NCBI GenBank assembly: GCA_027483885.1
Contig: JAIXTO010000042.1
Coordinates: forward strand, 1 to 64,000
Length of the DNA: 64,000 bases
Origin: Rhizobiaceae bacterium
GTDB taxonomy: Bacteria > Pseudomonadota > Alphaproteobacteria > Rhizobiales > Rhizobiaceae
Reading direction: 5' to 3'
The notes under the pieces were generated by a model. That model was given only the letters and a program-made list of their open reading frames with translations, did not search any database and was not told where the DNA came from. Position numbers and translations under genes: made by a program. Positions 28,244-36,923 of this stretch are shown piece by piece (within the stretch, counting starts at the first letter, position 1; every line of letters begins with the position of its first letter).

Positions 28244-29542
28244 TCAGAGGTGGCTGGGAAGCCAGGTAACGATCATTGGAAATGCGATCAGCAGGGCCAG
28301 CCGAATGATATCGGTGATGATGAAGGGGGTGACGCCCTTGAAGATCCGGGCGAAACTCAGTTCGGGAACGACGCTCTTGATGACGAAGACATTCATGCCG
28401 ACAGGCGGGGAAATCAGCCCCAGTTCCACCGTCATGACAACGATCACCGCAAACCAGATCGGGTCGAAACCAAGCGCGAGGATCACCGGATAGACGATGG
28501 GAACCGTCAGGATGATCATCGCCATTGCATCCATGATGCAGCCGAGCACGAGATACATCAGGATGATCAGCAGCAGCACGCCGTAGGACCCGATGCCGAG
28601 ACCGCCGAGGAAGGCTGTCACCTTCTGCGGCGTGCCGGTAATGGTCAGGAAATAACCGAACATCAGGGCGCCGATGAGGATGGTGAACACCGCTGCCGCC
28701 GTTCGGGTCGCCTGCAACAGCGAGGTCAGGATCTTCTCCCTGTCGAGTTTGCCGCGCAGGAGCCCGATGATGAAGGCACCGCCTGCTCCGACGCCGCCGG
28801 CCTCCGTTGGTGTAAACAGGCCGCCGTAAAGGCCGCCGATGACGAAGAAGAACAGAAGCAGCGGTGCCCAGACATCCTTCAGCGCATGCAGGCGTTCGTT
28901 CCAGCTGCTCTTCGGGCCGGCGCTCAGCATGTCCGGGCGCAGCCGGCCGATGATGACGATGGTGATCATGTACATCAGCACGGCGAGAATGCCGGGCACG
29001 ATGCCGGCCATAAACAGGCGGCTGATGTCCTGTTCGGTCAGGATGCCGTAGACGACGAGCACGGTCGAGGGCGGAAACATCGCCCCCAGCGTGCCGCCGG
29101 CCGCAATGGTGCCGGCCGCAAAGGACTGCGGATAATTGAACCGGCGCATTTCCGGATACGCAACGGTCGAAAACGTCGCGGCGGTGGCAACCGACGAGCC
29201 GGAGATTGCCGCAAAGCCGGCGCAGGCGACGATGGTTGCGAGCCCCAGCCCGCCGCGCAAATGCCCGATGAAGGTGTTGGCGGCCCGAAACAACTCCCGG
29301 CTCATGCCGGAATTGGTGACGAAGGCGCCCATCAGCAGGAACATCGGGATGACGCCGAACGTGTAGTCGGTGACGGTGCGCATGGAGGTCTGCCCGATCA
29401 GTTTCAGCGCCGGGCCAAAACCTGCGAGCAGCCCGAAACCGGTGATGCCGACGAGGCCCATGGCCATGCCGACCGGCACGCGCAGCAGCATCAGGGCAAA
29501 CAGCAGGACGAATCCCGATACGGCGATAAAATTCTGTGTCAT
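28244..29542 (-). CDS. TRAP transporter large permease (DctM type)
   Basis: A 432-residue membrane protein with about twelve hydrophobic segments, typical of DctM, the ion-coupled channel subunit of TRAP carboxylate transporters. Conserved stretches include RVPVGMAMGLVGITGF near the N terminus, then IPMFLLMGAFVTNSGM and FPPSTVLVVYG. It lies four bases after the small permease and 24 bp before the ThDP-enzyme gene, forming one operon with dctP and dctQ types. Confidence 0.93.
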   Translation of the reverse strand: MTQNFIAVSGFVLLFALMLLRVPVGMAMGLVGITGFGLLAGFGPALKLIGQTSMRTVTDYTFGVIPMFLLMGAFVTNSGMSRELFRAANTFIGHLRGGLGLATIVACAGFAAISGSSVATAATFSTVAYPEMRRFNYPQSFAAGTIAAGGTLGAMFPPSTVLVVYGILTEQDISRLFMAGIVPGILAVLMYMITIVIIGRLRPDMLSAGPKSSWNERLHALKDVWAPLLLFFFVIGGLYGGLFTPTEAGGVGAGGAFIIGLLRGKLDREKILTSLLQATRTAAAVFTILIGALMFGYFLTITGTPQKVTAFLGGLGIGSYGVLLLIILMYLVLGCIMDAMAMIILTVPIVYPVILALGFDPIWFAVIVVMTVELGLISPPVGMNVFVIKSVVPELSFARIFKGVTPFIITDIIRLALLIAFPMIVTWLPSHL

Positions 29543-29546
29543 GGGC

Positions 29547-30107
29547 TTATTCGACCGGATCTGTAGTGTGTTCTTCGTTCACACTCTGGGGATTGAAGAC
29601 GAGGCGGAAGGTGCGCACAGCAATCAGGACCACGGCGGCAACATCGCCCAGCCACGCCACGAGGAAGAAGGGCCAGGTGGGAAGCTGCAGATCGTAGGTG
29701 AGGACATTCTGCGCCCTGGTCTGCACGACCTTGTCGAACAGCATGATGGTCTGGACGGTGACGACGAGCAGCAGCACGAGCGTTGCGAACACATCGATCA
29801 TGCGCTTGTGCTTCGGTCCGACGCTTTCCCAGAGGAGATCCACGGTGATGTGGGCGCCGCGATAGCTCGTGGCCGCAATGCCCCAGAAGATCAGGATGCC
29901 GAGGAAAAGCCGGCCGAAATCATAACCGTCGGGGATGGCGTAGTTGAAGAAATAACGCAGCATGACGGAGATGAAGATGTCGGCGGCCACAAGGCCGACA
30001 AAGCCGGCCGCAATCCACTCGATCCCATCGATGAAACGATCCATCGCATTCTTTTTCGGCGGCGGTGAGCCGGATGGCGTCAACGCCTCTGCTGTTTGGC
30101 CTGTCAT
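29547..30107 (-). CDS. TRAP transporter small permease (DctQ type)
   Basis: A 186-residue protein with four transmembrane helices, the DctQ subunit that links the binding protein to the large permease. The core segments are IEWIAAGFVGLVAADIFISVMLRYFF and DFGRLFLGILIFWGIAATSYRGAHITVDL. AGGAGG six bases upstream marks ATG 30107; an in-frame start 24 bases earlier lacks support. The operon order is binding protein, small permease, large permease, ThDP enzyme. Confidence 0.92.
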   Translation of the reverse strand: MTGQTAEALTPSGSPPPKKNAMDRFIDGIEWIAAGFVGLVAADIFISVMLRYFFNYAIPDGYDFGRLFLGILIFWGIAATSYRGAHITVDLLWESVGPKHKRMIDVFATLVLLLVVTVQTIMLFDKVVQTRAQNVLTYDLQLPTWPFFLVAWLGDVAAVVLIAVRTFRLVFNPQSVNEEHTTDPVE

Positions 30108-30179
30108 GAGGTTCCTCCTGTCTTTCCGCAAGGAAACCGGCCGATGCCTCCAACCCGCATCGGCCGTTTCCTGTTCTCG

Positions 30180-31226
30180 TCAGAACGCGGCCTTGTTGTC
30201 GGCAAGCGCCTTCTTCAGGTCGCCCAGAACCTGGGCTGCGTCATACCCCTTGGCCGTGACCTGTTTTTCCCAATTGGCCTGCAAAGGGGCCGCGGCCTTG
30301 CGCCATTCGGCGACCTGCTCAGGCGTCAGCTCGACAACCTCATGACCGGGCGCCTTCTTCATCTTCTCGCGGCCGGCATGTTCGAACTCGGTCCAGGGGG
30401 CAGAGAGCTTCACCGCCCATTCGGAGGTGCAATGATCATCCAGAACCTTCTTCTGGGCGGCCGATGCCTGCTCGTAGACATCCTTGTTCATCACCCATGT
30501 GTAGGCCGTCGTGTAGAGCGGCACGTCGAGCGTGTATTTCGTTACCTTGTCGATGCCGAAGAGGAAGATCGAGTTCCACGGGAAGGTGATGGCATCGGCA
30601 ATGCCGCGCTCCAATGCGTCGCGGGATTCCGGCGCCGAGGCCTGGACATTGGTGCCGCCAAGCGTCGTGACCAGCTCGCCCATCGTCTGCTGCGCCGGGC
30701 GCACCTTCAGGCCTTTGACGTCGGAGGGCAGGGTGATCTTCTTGCGCGTGGAATGCAGCGCGCCTGGATCATGCACGAAGGCCATGCAGAAATGCGTGTC
30801 GGCCATCTCCTTGGGCGCATATTTGCGATACCAGCTGTCGACCGCCGCGGCCCCGCCCGTGGCGTTGGCAACGGTGAAGGGCAGCTGTGCGGCATTGATG
30901 ACCGGGAAGCGACCAGGCTGATAACCGGGGCTGACATAACCAACGTCGGCAATGCCGTCACGCACCATGTCATAGTGATCGAAGGCCTTGCCAAGTTGCT
31001 CGGCCGGGAAAACCGTGGCGGTGATCGTTCCGCCGGACGCCTTGGTGATGCTGTCGGCCCATTCCTGGGTGGATTTCACCAGAGGATGCACGGGCGGCAC
31101 CCAGAGCGAGATCTTCAGGTTGATCGTCTTGTCCTGGGCTGACGCCGGCATTGTGCCGGATACCAGAACGGCTGCGACACCGATCGCCGCCGCCAACAGG
31201 CTCTTCCTCATAGGAATGCTAGGCAT
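30180..31226 (-). CDS. TRAP transporter periplasmic binding protein (DctP type)
   Basis: A 348-residue binding protein with signal peptide (MRKSLLAAAIGVAAVLVSG, ending ASAQ|DKT). The DctP fold is seen in SLWVPPVHPLVKSTQEWADSITKASGG and in SDVKGLKVRPAQQTMGELVTTLGGTNVQ, which contains the conserved arginine that usually grips a ligand carboxylate. This suggests an organic acid substrate. GGAGG seven bases before ATG 31226 fixes the start. It is the first structural gene after marR on the same strand. Confidence 0.92.
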   Translation of the reverse strand: MPSIPMRKSLLAAAIGVAAVLVSGTMPASAQDKTINLKISLWVPPVHPLVKSTQEWADSITKASGGTITATVFPAEQLGKAFDHYDMVRDGIADVGYVSPGYQPGRFPVINAAQLPFTVANATGGAAAVDSWYRKYAPKEMADTHFCMAFVHDPGALHSTRKKITLPSDVKGLKVRPAQQTMGELVTTLGGTNVQASAPESRDALERGIADAITFPWNSIFLFGIDKVTKYTLDVPLYTTAYTWVMNKDVYEQASAAQKKVLDDHCTSEWAVKLSAPWTEFEHAGREKMKKAPGHEVVELTPEQVAEWRKAAAPLQANWEKQVTAKGYDAAQVLGDLKKALADNKAAF

Positions 31227-31300
31227 GTTTTCTCCTCCATTTAGGGTGCGGCAGGCATGCCGCGTTCGTTTCCGGCCTCCCTCCTCGGAAGCCGAATTCC

Positions 31301-31316
31301 GCGGGACGTGTCCCGC
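31301..31316. promoter_or_regulatory. 16-bp palindrome upstream of the TRAP operon
   Basis: GCGGGAC-GT-GTCCCGC lies 75 bp upstream of the DctP-type gene and downstream of marR. It could be an operator or a small hairpin. Its GC-rich sequence is unlike the AT-rich palindrome upstream of the panE-like gene, so the two are unlikely to bind the same protein. Confidence 0.25.
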
Positions 31317-31401
31317 CGATCTGCAATGTCTTCGAATGCCGGTCGCGCGGCGATCTGGTCTTGGCGCGGCAGGCTTTGGTCAGCCGTTTATCCGGCCCTG
31401 A

Positions 31402-31893
31402 TCAGCCGGTGCCCAGCGCATTCACGATGCGGGCGAGCACGGCAAGCACGACGTCCTTATCGTCGCCGGCGATTTCATCCAGCCGCTGGTCATGCTTGTG
31501 GGCGATGGCATGCAGGCGACGCTGCATCTTGTGACCATCGTCGGTCAGACGCACACTGTAGCTGCGCTGGTCGTCCGGGTTCTGATGCCGTTCGATAAGA
31601 CCGCGGATGACGAGACCCTTCAGCGTTGCTGTCAGCGTGGAGCGATCCCGACCGCAGACGCGGCTGAGATCGGACGGCGTCAGCTCACCATACTCGGACA
31701 GGATGGTGAGGATCGAATACCAGCCGGGCTTGAGGTCGGCCTTGTCGACGGCCGCACTGAACGCCTGGAAGGATGCTTCCTGGGCCACCCGCAGATGGTA
31801 ACCGAGCACGTTGCGGAAGGCCTCGGGGATGGTCGCATAGCTGTCATCGCCTCGCACCAGATCCAGTTTCGGTTTTGTCGACGCCTTGGCCAT
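31402..31893 (-). CDS. MarR-family transcriptional regulator
   Basis: A 163-residue winged helix-turn-helix regulator. The recognition region is GELTPSDLSRVCGRDRSTLTATLKGLVIRGLIERHQNPDDQRSYSVRLT (about residues 69-117), with the wing DDQRSY typical of MarR. Proteins of this family commonly repress adjacent catabolic genes and release DNA on binding an aromatic or carboxylate ligand. It lies between the TRAP operon and the divergent panE-like gene. The large palindrome at 32151-32195 is its likely target, by inference. Confidence 0.9.
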   Translation of the reverse strand: MAKASTKPKLDLVRGDDSYATIPEAFRNVLGYHLRVAQEASFQAFSAAVDKADLKPGWYSILTILSEYGELTPSDLSRVCGRDRSTLTATLKGLVIRGLIERHQNPDDQRSYSVRLTDDGHKMQRRLHAIAHKHDQRLDEIAGDDKDVVLAVLARIVNALGTG

Positions 31894-32150
31894 TTGCTCT
31901 ACGCTTTGTCCTGGAGCGGATGATGCTGGTGTGGATGTTCACAATGGTGGCAGTTTTGGGCGGCACGTTTTGCCGATCAGACATCGAATTATAGCCATCC
32001 AATCCTCCCGGCCATCAAAGCCTTGCGGAACGCAAGCCTTTGCGGGCCGAGACTGGCTTTTGCCGGAATGGACCAATCCGCTCTTCTTCAGCAACCGGGC
32101 TCCCTCCCGGTCCTCCTTAAGGCGAACTTAAACCGATAACCCGGCAGACT

Positions 32151-32195
32151 GCAAGATAGTTTGGCAACAAATATTTTGTCATCAAACTATCTTGC
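32151..32195. promoter_or_regulatory. 45-bp near-perfect palindrome, candidate MarR operator
   Basis: GCAAGATAGTTTG (32151-32163) is repeated as its exact complement CAAACTATCTTGC (32183-32195). Inside, ACAAA...TTTGT continues the symmetry on the same centre (32173), so 18 of 22 base pairs are symmetrical. ATAGTTTG/CAAACTAT half-sites are AT-rich, as is usual for MarR proteins. The element lies 83 bp upstream of the panE-like GTG start and 258 bp from the marR start. It is the only strong element I see in the 384-bp gene-free stretch 31894-32277. Confidence 0.7.
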
Positions 32196-32277
32196 ATCGA
32201 TCACGATTGGCGTCATGATAGAGTTGATCGAAGCGTGCCTGGAGAGGCGCGGCTCTATCGTGCCGGAGGGGGTGGAC

Positions 32278-33210
32278 GTGAAAATTGCAGTGATTGGGGC
32301 AGGCGCCATGGGAGGCCTGTTTGCCGGGCAGCTTGCCGCAAGCGGCCAGAATGTCTCGTTGGTAGAGGTCAATCCCGTTCAGATCGACACCGTGAGCAAA
32401 CAGGGCCTGCGGCTGACGATTGACGGGAAGGACAAGATAGTTGCCCTGCCGATCGACACGGCGCAAAACTACTCCAGCGCCTTCGATCTGCTGATTGTCT
32501 TCACAAAAGGCATGCATACGCAGGCCGCGATCAAGGCGGCGTCCCATCTGGTCGGGCCGGCCACCCTGGCACTGACGGTGCAGAACGGCCTTGGCAATGT
32601 CGAGATGATCGAAACGGTCATTCCCCGCGCGCGGATCATCAAGGGCATGACCAACTGGCCGGCAACGGTGATCGGGACAGGCCATGTCAATGTTCCAGGT
32701 CGAGGTGAGGTGCATCTGTGGCCGGCAGCTGGCCAAAGCTTCCCAAGGTTCGAGGAGGTCTGCCATGTGCTTGATGAGGCTGGCCTGAACTGCTTTGCTG
32801 ACCCATCGGTCGATGCAAGCATCTGGGAAAAGGTAGCCTTCAACGCGGCGCTCAATTCCGTTGCAGCGGTGGCCGGCATGACAGTCGGGGAGATGGCTGA
32901 CAGCAGCGAAGCGCGCGAGATCATCCTGTCCATTCTGGAGGAGTCGCTTGCGACGGCATCGGCGCTCGGCGTGGACATTGACCGGCCAAGGACGAGACAA
33001 TCGGTCGAGTACGCGCTGGCAAACCACCGCGATCACAAGCCGTCAATGCTCCAGGACAGGCTCGCCGGCCGCCCGATGGAAATTGACACGATTACCGGCG
33101 CTGTCGCAGGCGAAGCTGAACGCCAAGCCGTTCCGGCGCCCGTGACTGCGACGATCACGCGGGTATTGCGACTGATCGACAGGCACCACGAGAACCAGGC
33201 CCTTAAATGA
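32278..33210 (+). CDS. 2-dehydropantoate 2-reductase family oxidoreductase (PanE-like)
   Basis: The 310-residue protein has an N-terminal NAD(P)-binding motif (KIAVIGAGAMGGLFAGQLAASG) and the ApbA/PanE C-terminal helical domain with the catalytic-type lysine segment IWEKVAFNAALNSVAAV. PanE reduces ketopantoate, but many paralogues reduce other 2-keto acids. Divergent placement from a TRAP transporter and a ThDP enzyme makes a catabolic 2-keto acid reductase more likely than pantothenate synthesis; that is inference. The GTG at 32278 is chosen because GGAGG lies eight bases upstream; the frame extends upstream through the operator and must not be used. Confidence 0.85.
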   Translation: MKIAVIGAGAMGGLFAGQLAASGQNVSLVEVNPVQIDTVSKQGLRLTIDGKDKIVALPIDTAQNYSSAFDLLIVFTKGMHTQAAIKAASHLVGPATLALTVQNGLGNVEMIETVIPRARIIKGMTNWPATVIGTGHVNVPGRGEVHLWPAAGQSFPRFEEVCHVLDEAGLNCFADPSVDASIWEKVAFNAALNSVAAVAGMTVGEMADSSEAREIILSILEESLATASALGVDIDRPRTRQSVEYALANHRDHKPSMLQDRLAGRPMEIDTITGAVAGEAERQAVPAPVTATITRVLRLIDRHHENQALK

Positions 33211-33322
33211 TCCGATAGGTTATGATGCGCCGCAGGCCCATCGCCGCCAATTGTGCCGCATGCTGGACATCGATTAATCCGAAGCGTTAAACTCGCGCCC
33301 TGATTAAATGTGATGCCGAATA

Positions 33323-33952
33323 ATGAATATGCTAGATCCGCAGCCAAGGGCCGAGCTTCGTGAAGACAGGGGCGAGGACAAGATCCATTCCAATCCGGCA
33401 CGCCTTGGCGCGCGGCTGAAATTGTCGCGTCAATCGCGCGGGATGACGCTGAAGGCGCTGTCGCTGGCGGCGGAATGTTCTGAAAGCCTGCTCTCCAAGA
33501 TCGAAAACGGCAAGGCATCGCCATCGCTTCCCATGCTGCACCGGCTTGTCGGCGTGCTCGGAACCAATATCGGCTGGATGTTTGAGGAAACCGATGGTGA
33601 CGAAGGCATCGTGTTTCGTGCCGGCACGCGGCCGCTGATCGCGCTTGATCCGCTGCGCCGCGGCGAGGGCATTTCTCTGGAGCGGGTCATTCCTTATTCG
33701 GCCGGGCATCTTCTGCAGTGCAATATCCACCATATCGAGGCGGGCGGGCAGAGCAAGGAGCCGATCCGCCATGTGGGCGAGGAAGTGGGTTATGTGCTGG
33801 CCGGCGAAATCGAGCTGATGGTGGATGAGCGCACCTATCGCATTGGTGCCGGCGATACATTCGTGTTCAATTCCGAGCGGCCGCACTGGTATCGCAATGT
33901 CGGCACGGAGCGGGCCAGCATCTTCTGGGTCAACACGCCGGCGACGTTTTGA
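33323..33952 (+). CDS. XRE-family regulator with C-terminal cupin domain
   Basis: A 209-residue regulator with an N-terminal helix-turn-helix (residues about 32-87: RLKLSRQSRGMTLKALSLAAECSESLLSKIENGKASPSLPML) and a C-terminal cupin (HVGEEVGYVLAGEIELMVDERTYRIGAGDTFVFNSERPHWYRN) that probably binds a small effector. Proteins of this layout (PuuR-like) usually regulate a neighbouring catabolic operon. The gene precedes the transport operon by 132 bp, and two palindromes overlap that operon's promoter. It is presumably their reader. Confidence 0.9.
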   Translation: MNMLDPQPRAELREDRGEDKIHSNPARLGARLKLSRQSRGMTLKALSLAAECSESLLSKIENGKASPSLPMLHRLVGVLGTNIGWMFEETDGDEGIVFRAGTRPLIALDPLRRGEGISLERVIPYSAGHLLQCNIHHIEAGGQSKEPIRHVGEEVGYVLAGEIELMVDERTYRIGAGDTFVFNSERPHWYRNVGTERASIFWVNTPATF

Positions 33953-33990
33953 GCAGGTTTTTCCGCTGCCCGAAAACCATGCAGGCCACC

Positions 33991-34030
33991 ATTCAAGTCT
34001 CTTGACATTCATTCAAGTTACTTGAATACT
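33991..34030 (+). promoter_or_regulatory. Promoter with two tandem palindromic operators
   Basis: A perfect -35 box TTGACA (34002-34007) is followed 17 bp later by AATACT (34025-34030). Site 1 is ATTCAAG-TCT-CTTGA at 33991-34005 and overlaps the -35. Site 2 is ATTCAAGT-T-ACTTGAAT at 34011-34027, a perfect 8-bp inverted repeat in the spacer reaching the -10. The two sites begin exactly 20 bp apart, about two helical turns, which allows two dimers on one face. Repression by the adjacent XRE-cupin protein is inferred. Confidence 0.72.
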
Positions 34031-34084
34031 TCCCCTCGTGAATTCGTGACGAGCCCTGAACGGGCCGCAACAAGGGGAACTTCC

Positions 34085-35026
34085 ATGCGTCTTACGAAAT
34101 ATCTTTTGAGTTGCGCCGTGGCCGCCACCATCTCGGCGGGCTTTGGGGCAGGGGCAGCACTGGCCGATACGTTCGCGCTGGTCACGATCAACCAGCAGGC
34201 GCTGTTTTTCAACCAGATCAATGATGGCGCAAAGGCCGCCGCCAAGGCTGCGAATGCCGACCTGGTGATCTTCAACGCCAACAACGTGCCCGCAGCCCAG
34301 AACGACGCCATCGAGAACTACATCACCCAGAAGGTAGACGGCATCATTCTCGTCGCCATCGATGTCAACGGTGTGAAGCCTGCCATCACGGCGGCAAAGA
34401 AGGCCGGCATTCCCGTCATCGCCATCGATGCGCAGATCCCTGATGGCGACAACGTTGCCTTCGTCGGCGTCGACAACACCAAGGCCGGCGGAGAAATCGG
34501 CACGTTCTTCTCCGATTACGTCAAGGGCAGCATGGGCGGATCGGCTAAGGTCGGCGTCGTCGGCGCGCTCAATTCCTTCATCCAGAACCAGCGCCTCGAT
34601 GGCTTCAAGTCGGCGGTCAAGGCCGGCGGCCAGAAGGTGACCTTCCTCGACACGGTCGATGGCCAGAACGTGCAGGACGTGGCGCTGAGCGCTGCCGAAA
34701 ACCTGATGACGGCCAACCCCGACATGTCGGCGCTTTACGCAACCGGCGAACCGGCTCTTCTCGGCGCCGTCTCGGCCGTTGCGAGCCAGGGCCGCACCGA
34801 CAGCATCAAGGTGTTCGGCTGGGATCTCACCAAATCTGCCATCGACGGTATCGATCAGGGCTGGGTCACCGCCGTGATCCAGCAGGATCCGGCCGGCGAA
34901 GGCAAGGCTGCTGTCGAAGCACTGGCCAAGCTGAAGAAGGGCGAAAAGGTCGAGCCGATCATCAACGTGCCGGTCACCATCGTCACCAAGAAAAATGTCG
35001 ATCAGTTCCGCGGCATGTTCAAGTAA
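34085..35026 (+). CDS. Ribose-type ABC transporter periplasmic binding protein
   Basis: A 313-residue protein with signal peptide (RLTKYLLSCAVAATISAGFG, ending ALAD|TFA) and the periplasmic-binding fold of RbsB/FrcB (NDGAKAAAKAANADLVIFNANN, PVIAIDAQIPDG, FVGVDNTKAGGEIG). Family members bind pentoses, hexoses, polyols or nucleoside-like ligands. AGGGGAA shortly before ATG 34085 decides the start; the longer frame would run into the operator. It is the first gene of an eight-gene operon reaching 41869. The enzymes downstream do not match a standard sugar pathway, so the ligand is open. Confidence 0.9.
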   Translation: MRLTKYLLSCAVAATISAGFGAGAALADTFALVTINQQALFFNQINDGAKAAAKAANADLVIFNANNVPAAQNDAIENYITQKVDGIILVAIDVNGVKPAITAAKKAGIPVIAIDAQIPDGDNVAFVGVDNTKAGGEIGTFFSDYVKGSMGGSAKVGVVGALNSFIQNQRLDGFKSAVKAGGQKVTFLDTVDGQNVQDVALSAAENLMTANPDMSALYATGEPALLGAVSAVASQGRTDSIKVFGWDLTKSAIDGIDQGWVTAVIQQDPAGEGKAAVEALAKLKKGEKVEPIINVPVTIVTKKNVDQFRGMFK

Positions 35027-35103
35027 GCTCCGCAGAGGATGCCACGGTGGCGATGCCGCCGTGGCACCTCCTGCTGTTTCCTGTTCCGGCAAGCGTGCAA
35101 GGC

Positions 35104-35910
35104 ATGACTGTGATGATCGACACTGACACCTACCGCGTCAGGATGACCGGTATTTCCAAACGTTATGGCACGATGCAGTCGCTTGACGACGCGTCGCTCA
35201 GCCTGAAACCCGGCGAAGTGCTGGGTCTGGTCGGCGATAACGGCGCCGGTAAATCCACCCTGAGCAAGGTGCTCTCAGGCGCGGTCATTCCGGATGCCGG
35301 CACAATCGAGATCGACGGCAAGCCGGTGTCCTTCACGTCGCCGGCGGATGCGCGGGCCGCCCATGTGGAAATGGTCTACCAGGACTTGGCCCTCTGCGAC
35401 ACGGTGGATGTGGCGGGCAATCTCTTTCTCGGCCGCGAGCCGAAATGGCGGCTGGGCGGCATTCCCATGCTTGATAAGAAAACCATGCATGCCCGCGCCC
35501 GCACCATGCTCTCCAACCTCGGCATCGTCATTCCCGATACGCGCATGAAGGTGGAAAACCTCTCGGGCGGGCAGCGCCAGTCGATTGCGATTGGCCGCGC
35601 CACCTCGTTCAACCCCTCCGTCCTCATCATGGATGAACCGACGGCCGCCCTTGCCGTGGCGGAAGTGGAGGCGGTGCTGGAACTGATCCGCACGGTGAGC
35701 GCCCAAGGCGTCAGTGTCATCCTCATCACGCACCGGCTGCAGGATCTGTTTCTCGTCTGCGACCGCATCCAGGTGATGTACGAAGGTCGAAACGTTGCCG
35801 AACGGCGCATCGAGGACACCAGCATCGAAGAGGTGGTCAATCTGATCGTCGGACGAAAGTTTTCCGCCCGTTCCGCCGGGCGCGCTGCAGATGAAGGCGT
35901 TTTCGCATGA
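35104..35910 (+). CDS. Sugar ABC transporter ATP-binding protein, single ATPase domain
   Basis: A 268-residue ATPase of the ribose-transporter group. Walker A is GDNGAGKST, the signature is LSGGQRQSIAIGRA, Walker B is VLIMDEPTAALAVAEV, and the switch histidine is in ILITHRL. RbsA-type proteins usually carry two ATPase halves in about 500 residues; this has one, like FrcA. ATG 35104 or 35113 could be the start. The stop overlaps the permease start by four bases. Confidence 0.88.
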   Translation: MTVMIDTDTYRVRMTGISKRYGTMQSLDDASLSLKPGEVLGLVGDNGAGKSTLSKVLSGAVIPDAGTIEIDGKPVSFTSPADARAAHVEMVYQDLALCDTVDVAGNLFLGREPKWRLGGIPMLDKKTMHARARTMLSNLGIVIPDTRMKVENLSGGQRQSIAIGRATSFNPSVLIMDEPTAALAVAEVEAVLELIRTVSAQGVSVILITHRLQDLFLVCDRIQVMYEGRNVAERRIEDTSIEEVVNLIVGRKFSARSAGRAADEGVFA

Positions 35911-36920
35911 CCGTGCCGCACTCCCACGCCAACCCCTCGCACCCGCCGCGCCTGCGCAAGGCGCGCCTCATAGACCGGGCCATCGCCAATGGCGGCATCG
36001 TGTCGATCGCGCTGTTTTTCCTCGTCGTCTGCATCATCTTCAGCGTCTACACGAATGCCTTCCTGACCGCGCCGAACCTCCTCAACATCATCCGCCAGTC
36101 GGCACCGCTGCTGATCGTGGCAGCCGCGATGACCTTCGTCATCACCACCGGCGGTATCGATCTCTCCGTCGGCTCGGTTCTGGCGCTCTCGGCCACGCTG
36201 TCGGCGGCGTCCTTGCAGGCCGGAATTCCCTGGCCCCTCACCATTCTGCTGATGCTCGGTCTTGGCGCGCTGACCGGTGTCATCCAGGGCTATTTCATAG
36301 CCTATGAGCGCATCCCCTCCTTCATCGTGACGCTTGCCGGTCTGTCGGTCATCCGGGGGCTCGCGCTGCTGATCACCGGCGGTTATTCCATTCCGGTCGA
36401 ACCGTCGAGCCCGTTTACCGCAATCGGCCGTGCCTGGATCCTCGGCGTGCCGGCTCCGGCGCTGATTGCCATCGTTATTCTCATTGCCGCCTTCGTCACC
36501 TTCAACGAAACGCCTTTTGGCCGTTACGTGACCGGCATCGGCGCCAATGCCGAGGCGGTGCGCAGGGCAGGGGTCAATACCCGCGTGGTGACTCTCTGCG
36601 TCTACGTCATCTCCGGCATGGCGGCGGCAACCGCCGGCATCATTCTGGCCGCCCGCCTCGGCTCCGGTTCTTCCAATGCCGGACAGGGCTTTGAGCTGGA
36701 TGTGATCGCGGCCGTGGTTCTCGGCGGGACGAGCCTGTTTGGCGGACGCGGCACCGTTGTCGGCACCGTGCTTGGCGCACTGACGGTTGCCGTCATCGCC
36801 AACGGCCTCATTCTCTCGCACATGTCGCCCTTCTTCACGCCCATCGTGACGGGCCTCATCATTCTCGTCGCCATCTGGCTGAACTTCCGCCTGTTCAAGG
36901 GCGGCGCACGGAGCCGTTGA
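35907..36920 (+). CDS. Ribose-type ABC transporter permease
   Basis: A 337-residue inner-membrane permease of the RbsC/FrcC group with eight or more helices. Family segments include PLLIVAAAMTFVITTGGIDLSVGS near residue 70 and GRYVTGIGANAEAVRRAGVNT, then GSGSSNAGQGFELDVIAAVVLGGTSLFGGRG. It overlaps the ATPase gene by ATGA and is followed after three bases by the phosphotriesterase-family gene, so transport and metabolism are coupled. Confidence 0.92.
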   Translation: MTVPHSHANPSHPPRLRKARLIDRAIANGGIVSIALFFLVVCIIFSVYTNAFLTAPNLLNIIRQSAPLLIVAAAMTFVITTGGIDLSVGSVLALSATLSAASLQAGIPWPLTILLMLGLGALTGVIQGYFIAYERIPSFIVTLAGLSVIRGLALLITGGYSIPVEPSSPFTAIGRAWILGVPAPALIAIVILIAAFVTFNETPFGRYVTGIGANAEAVRRAGVNTRVVTLCVYVISGMAAATAGIILAARLGSGSSNAGQGFELDVIAAVVLGGTSLFGGRGTVVGTVLGALTVAVIANGLILSHMSPFFTPIVTGLIILVAIWLNFRLFKGGARSR

Positions 36921-36923
36921 TCC

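Noticed and set aside
27899..29566. Open frame of 555 codons on the plus strand
   Set aside because: Antisense to the ThDP enzyme and the TRAP large permease; composition is extreme in His, Asp and Gln.
31301..31316. GC-rich palindrome as a marR terminator
   Set aside because: No T tract follows on the minus strand and the downstream TRAP gene appears to be read in the same direction.
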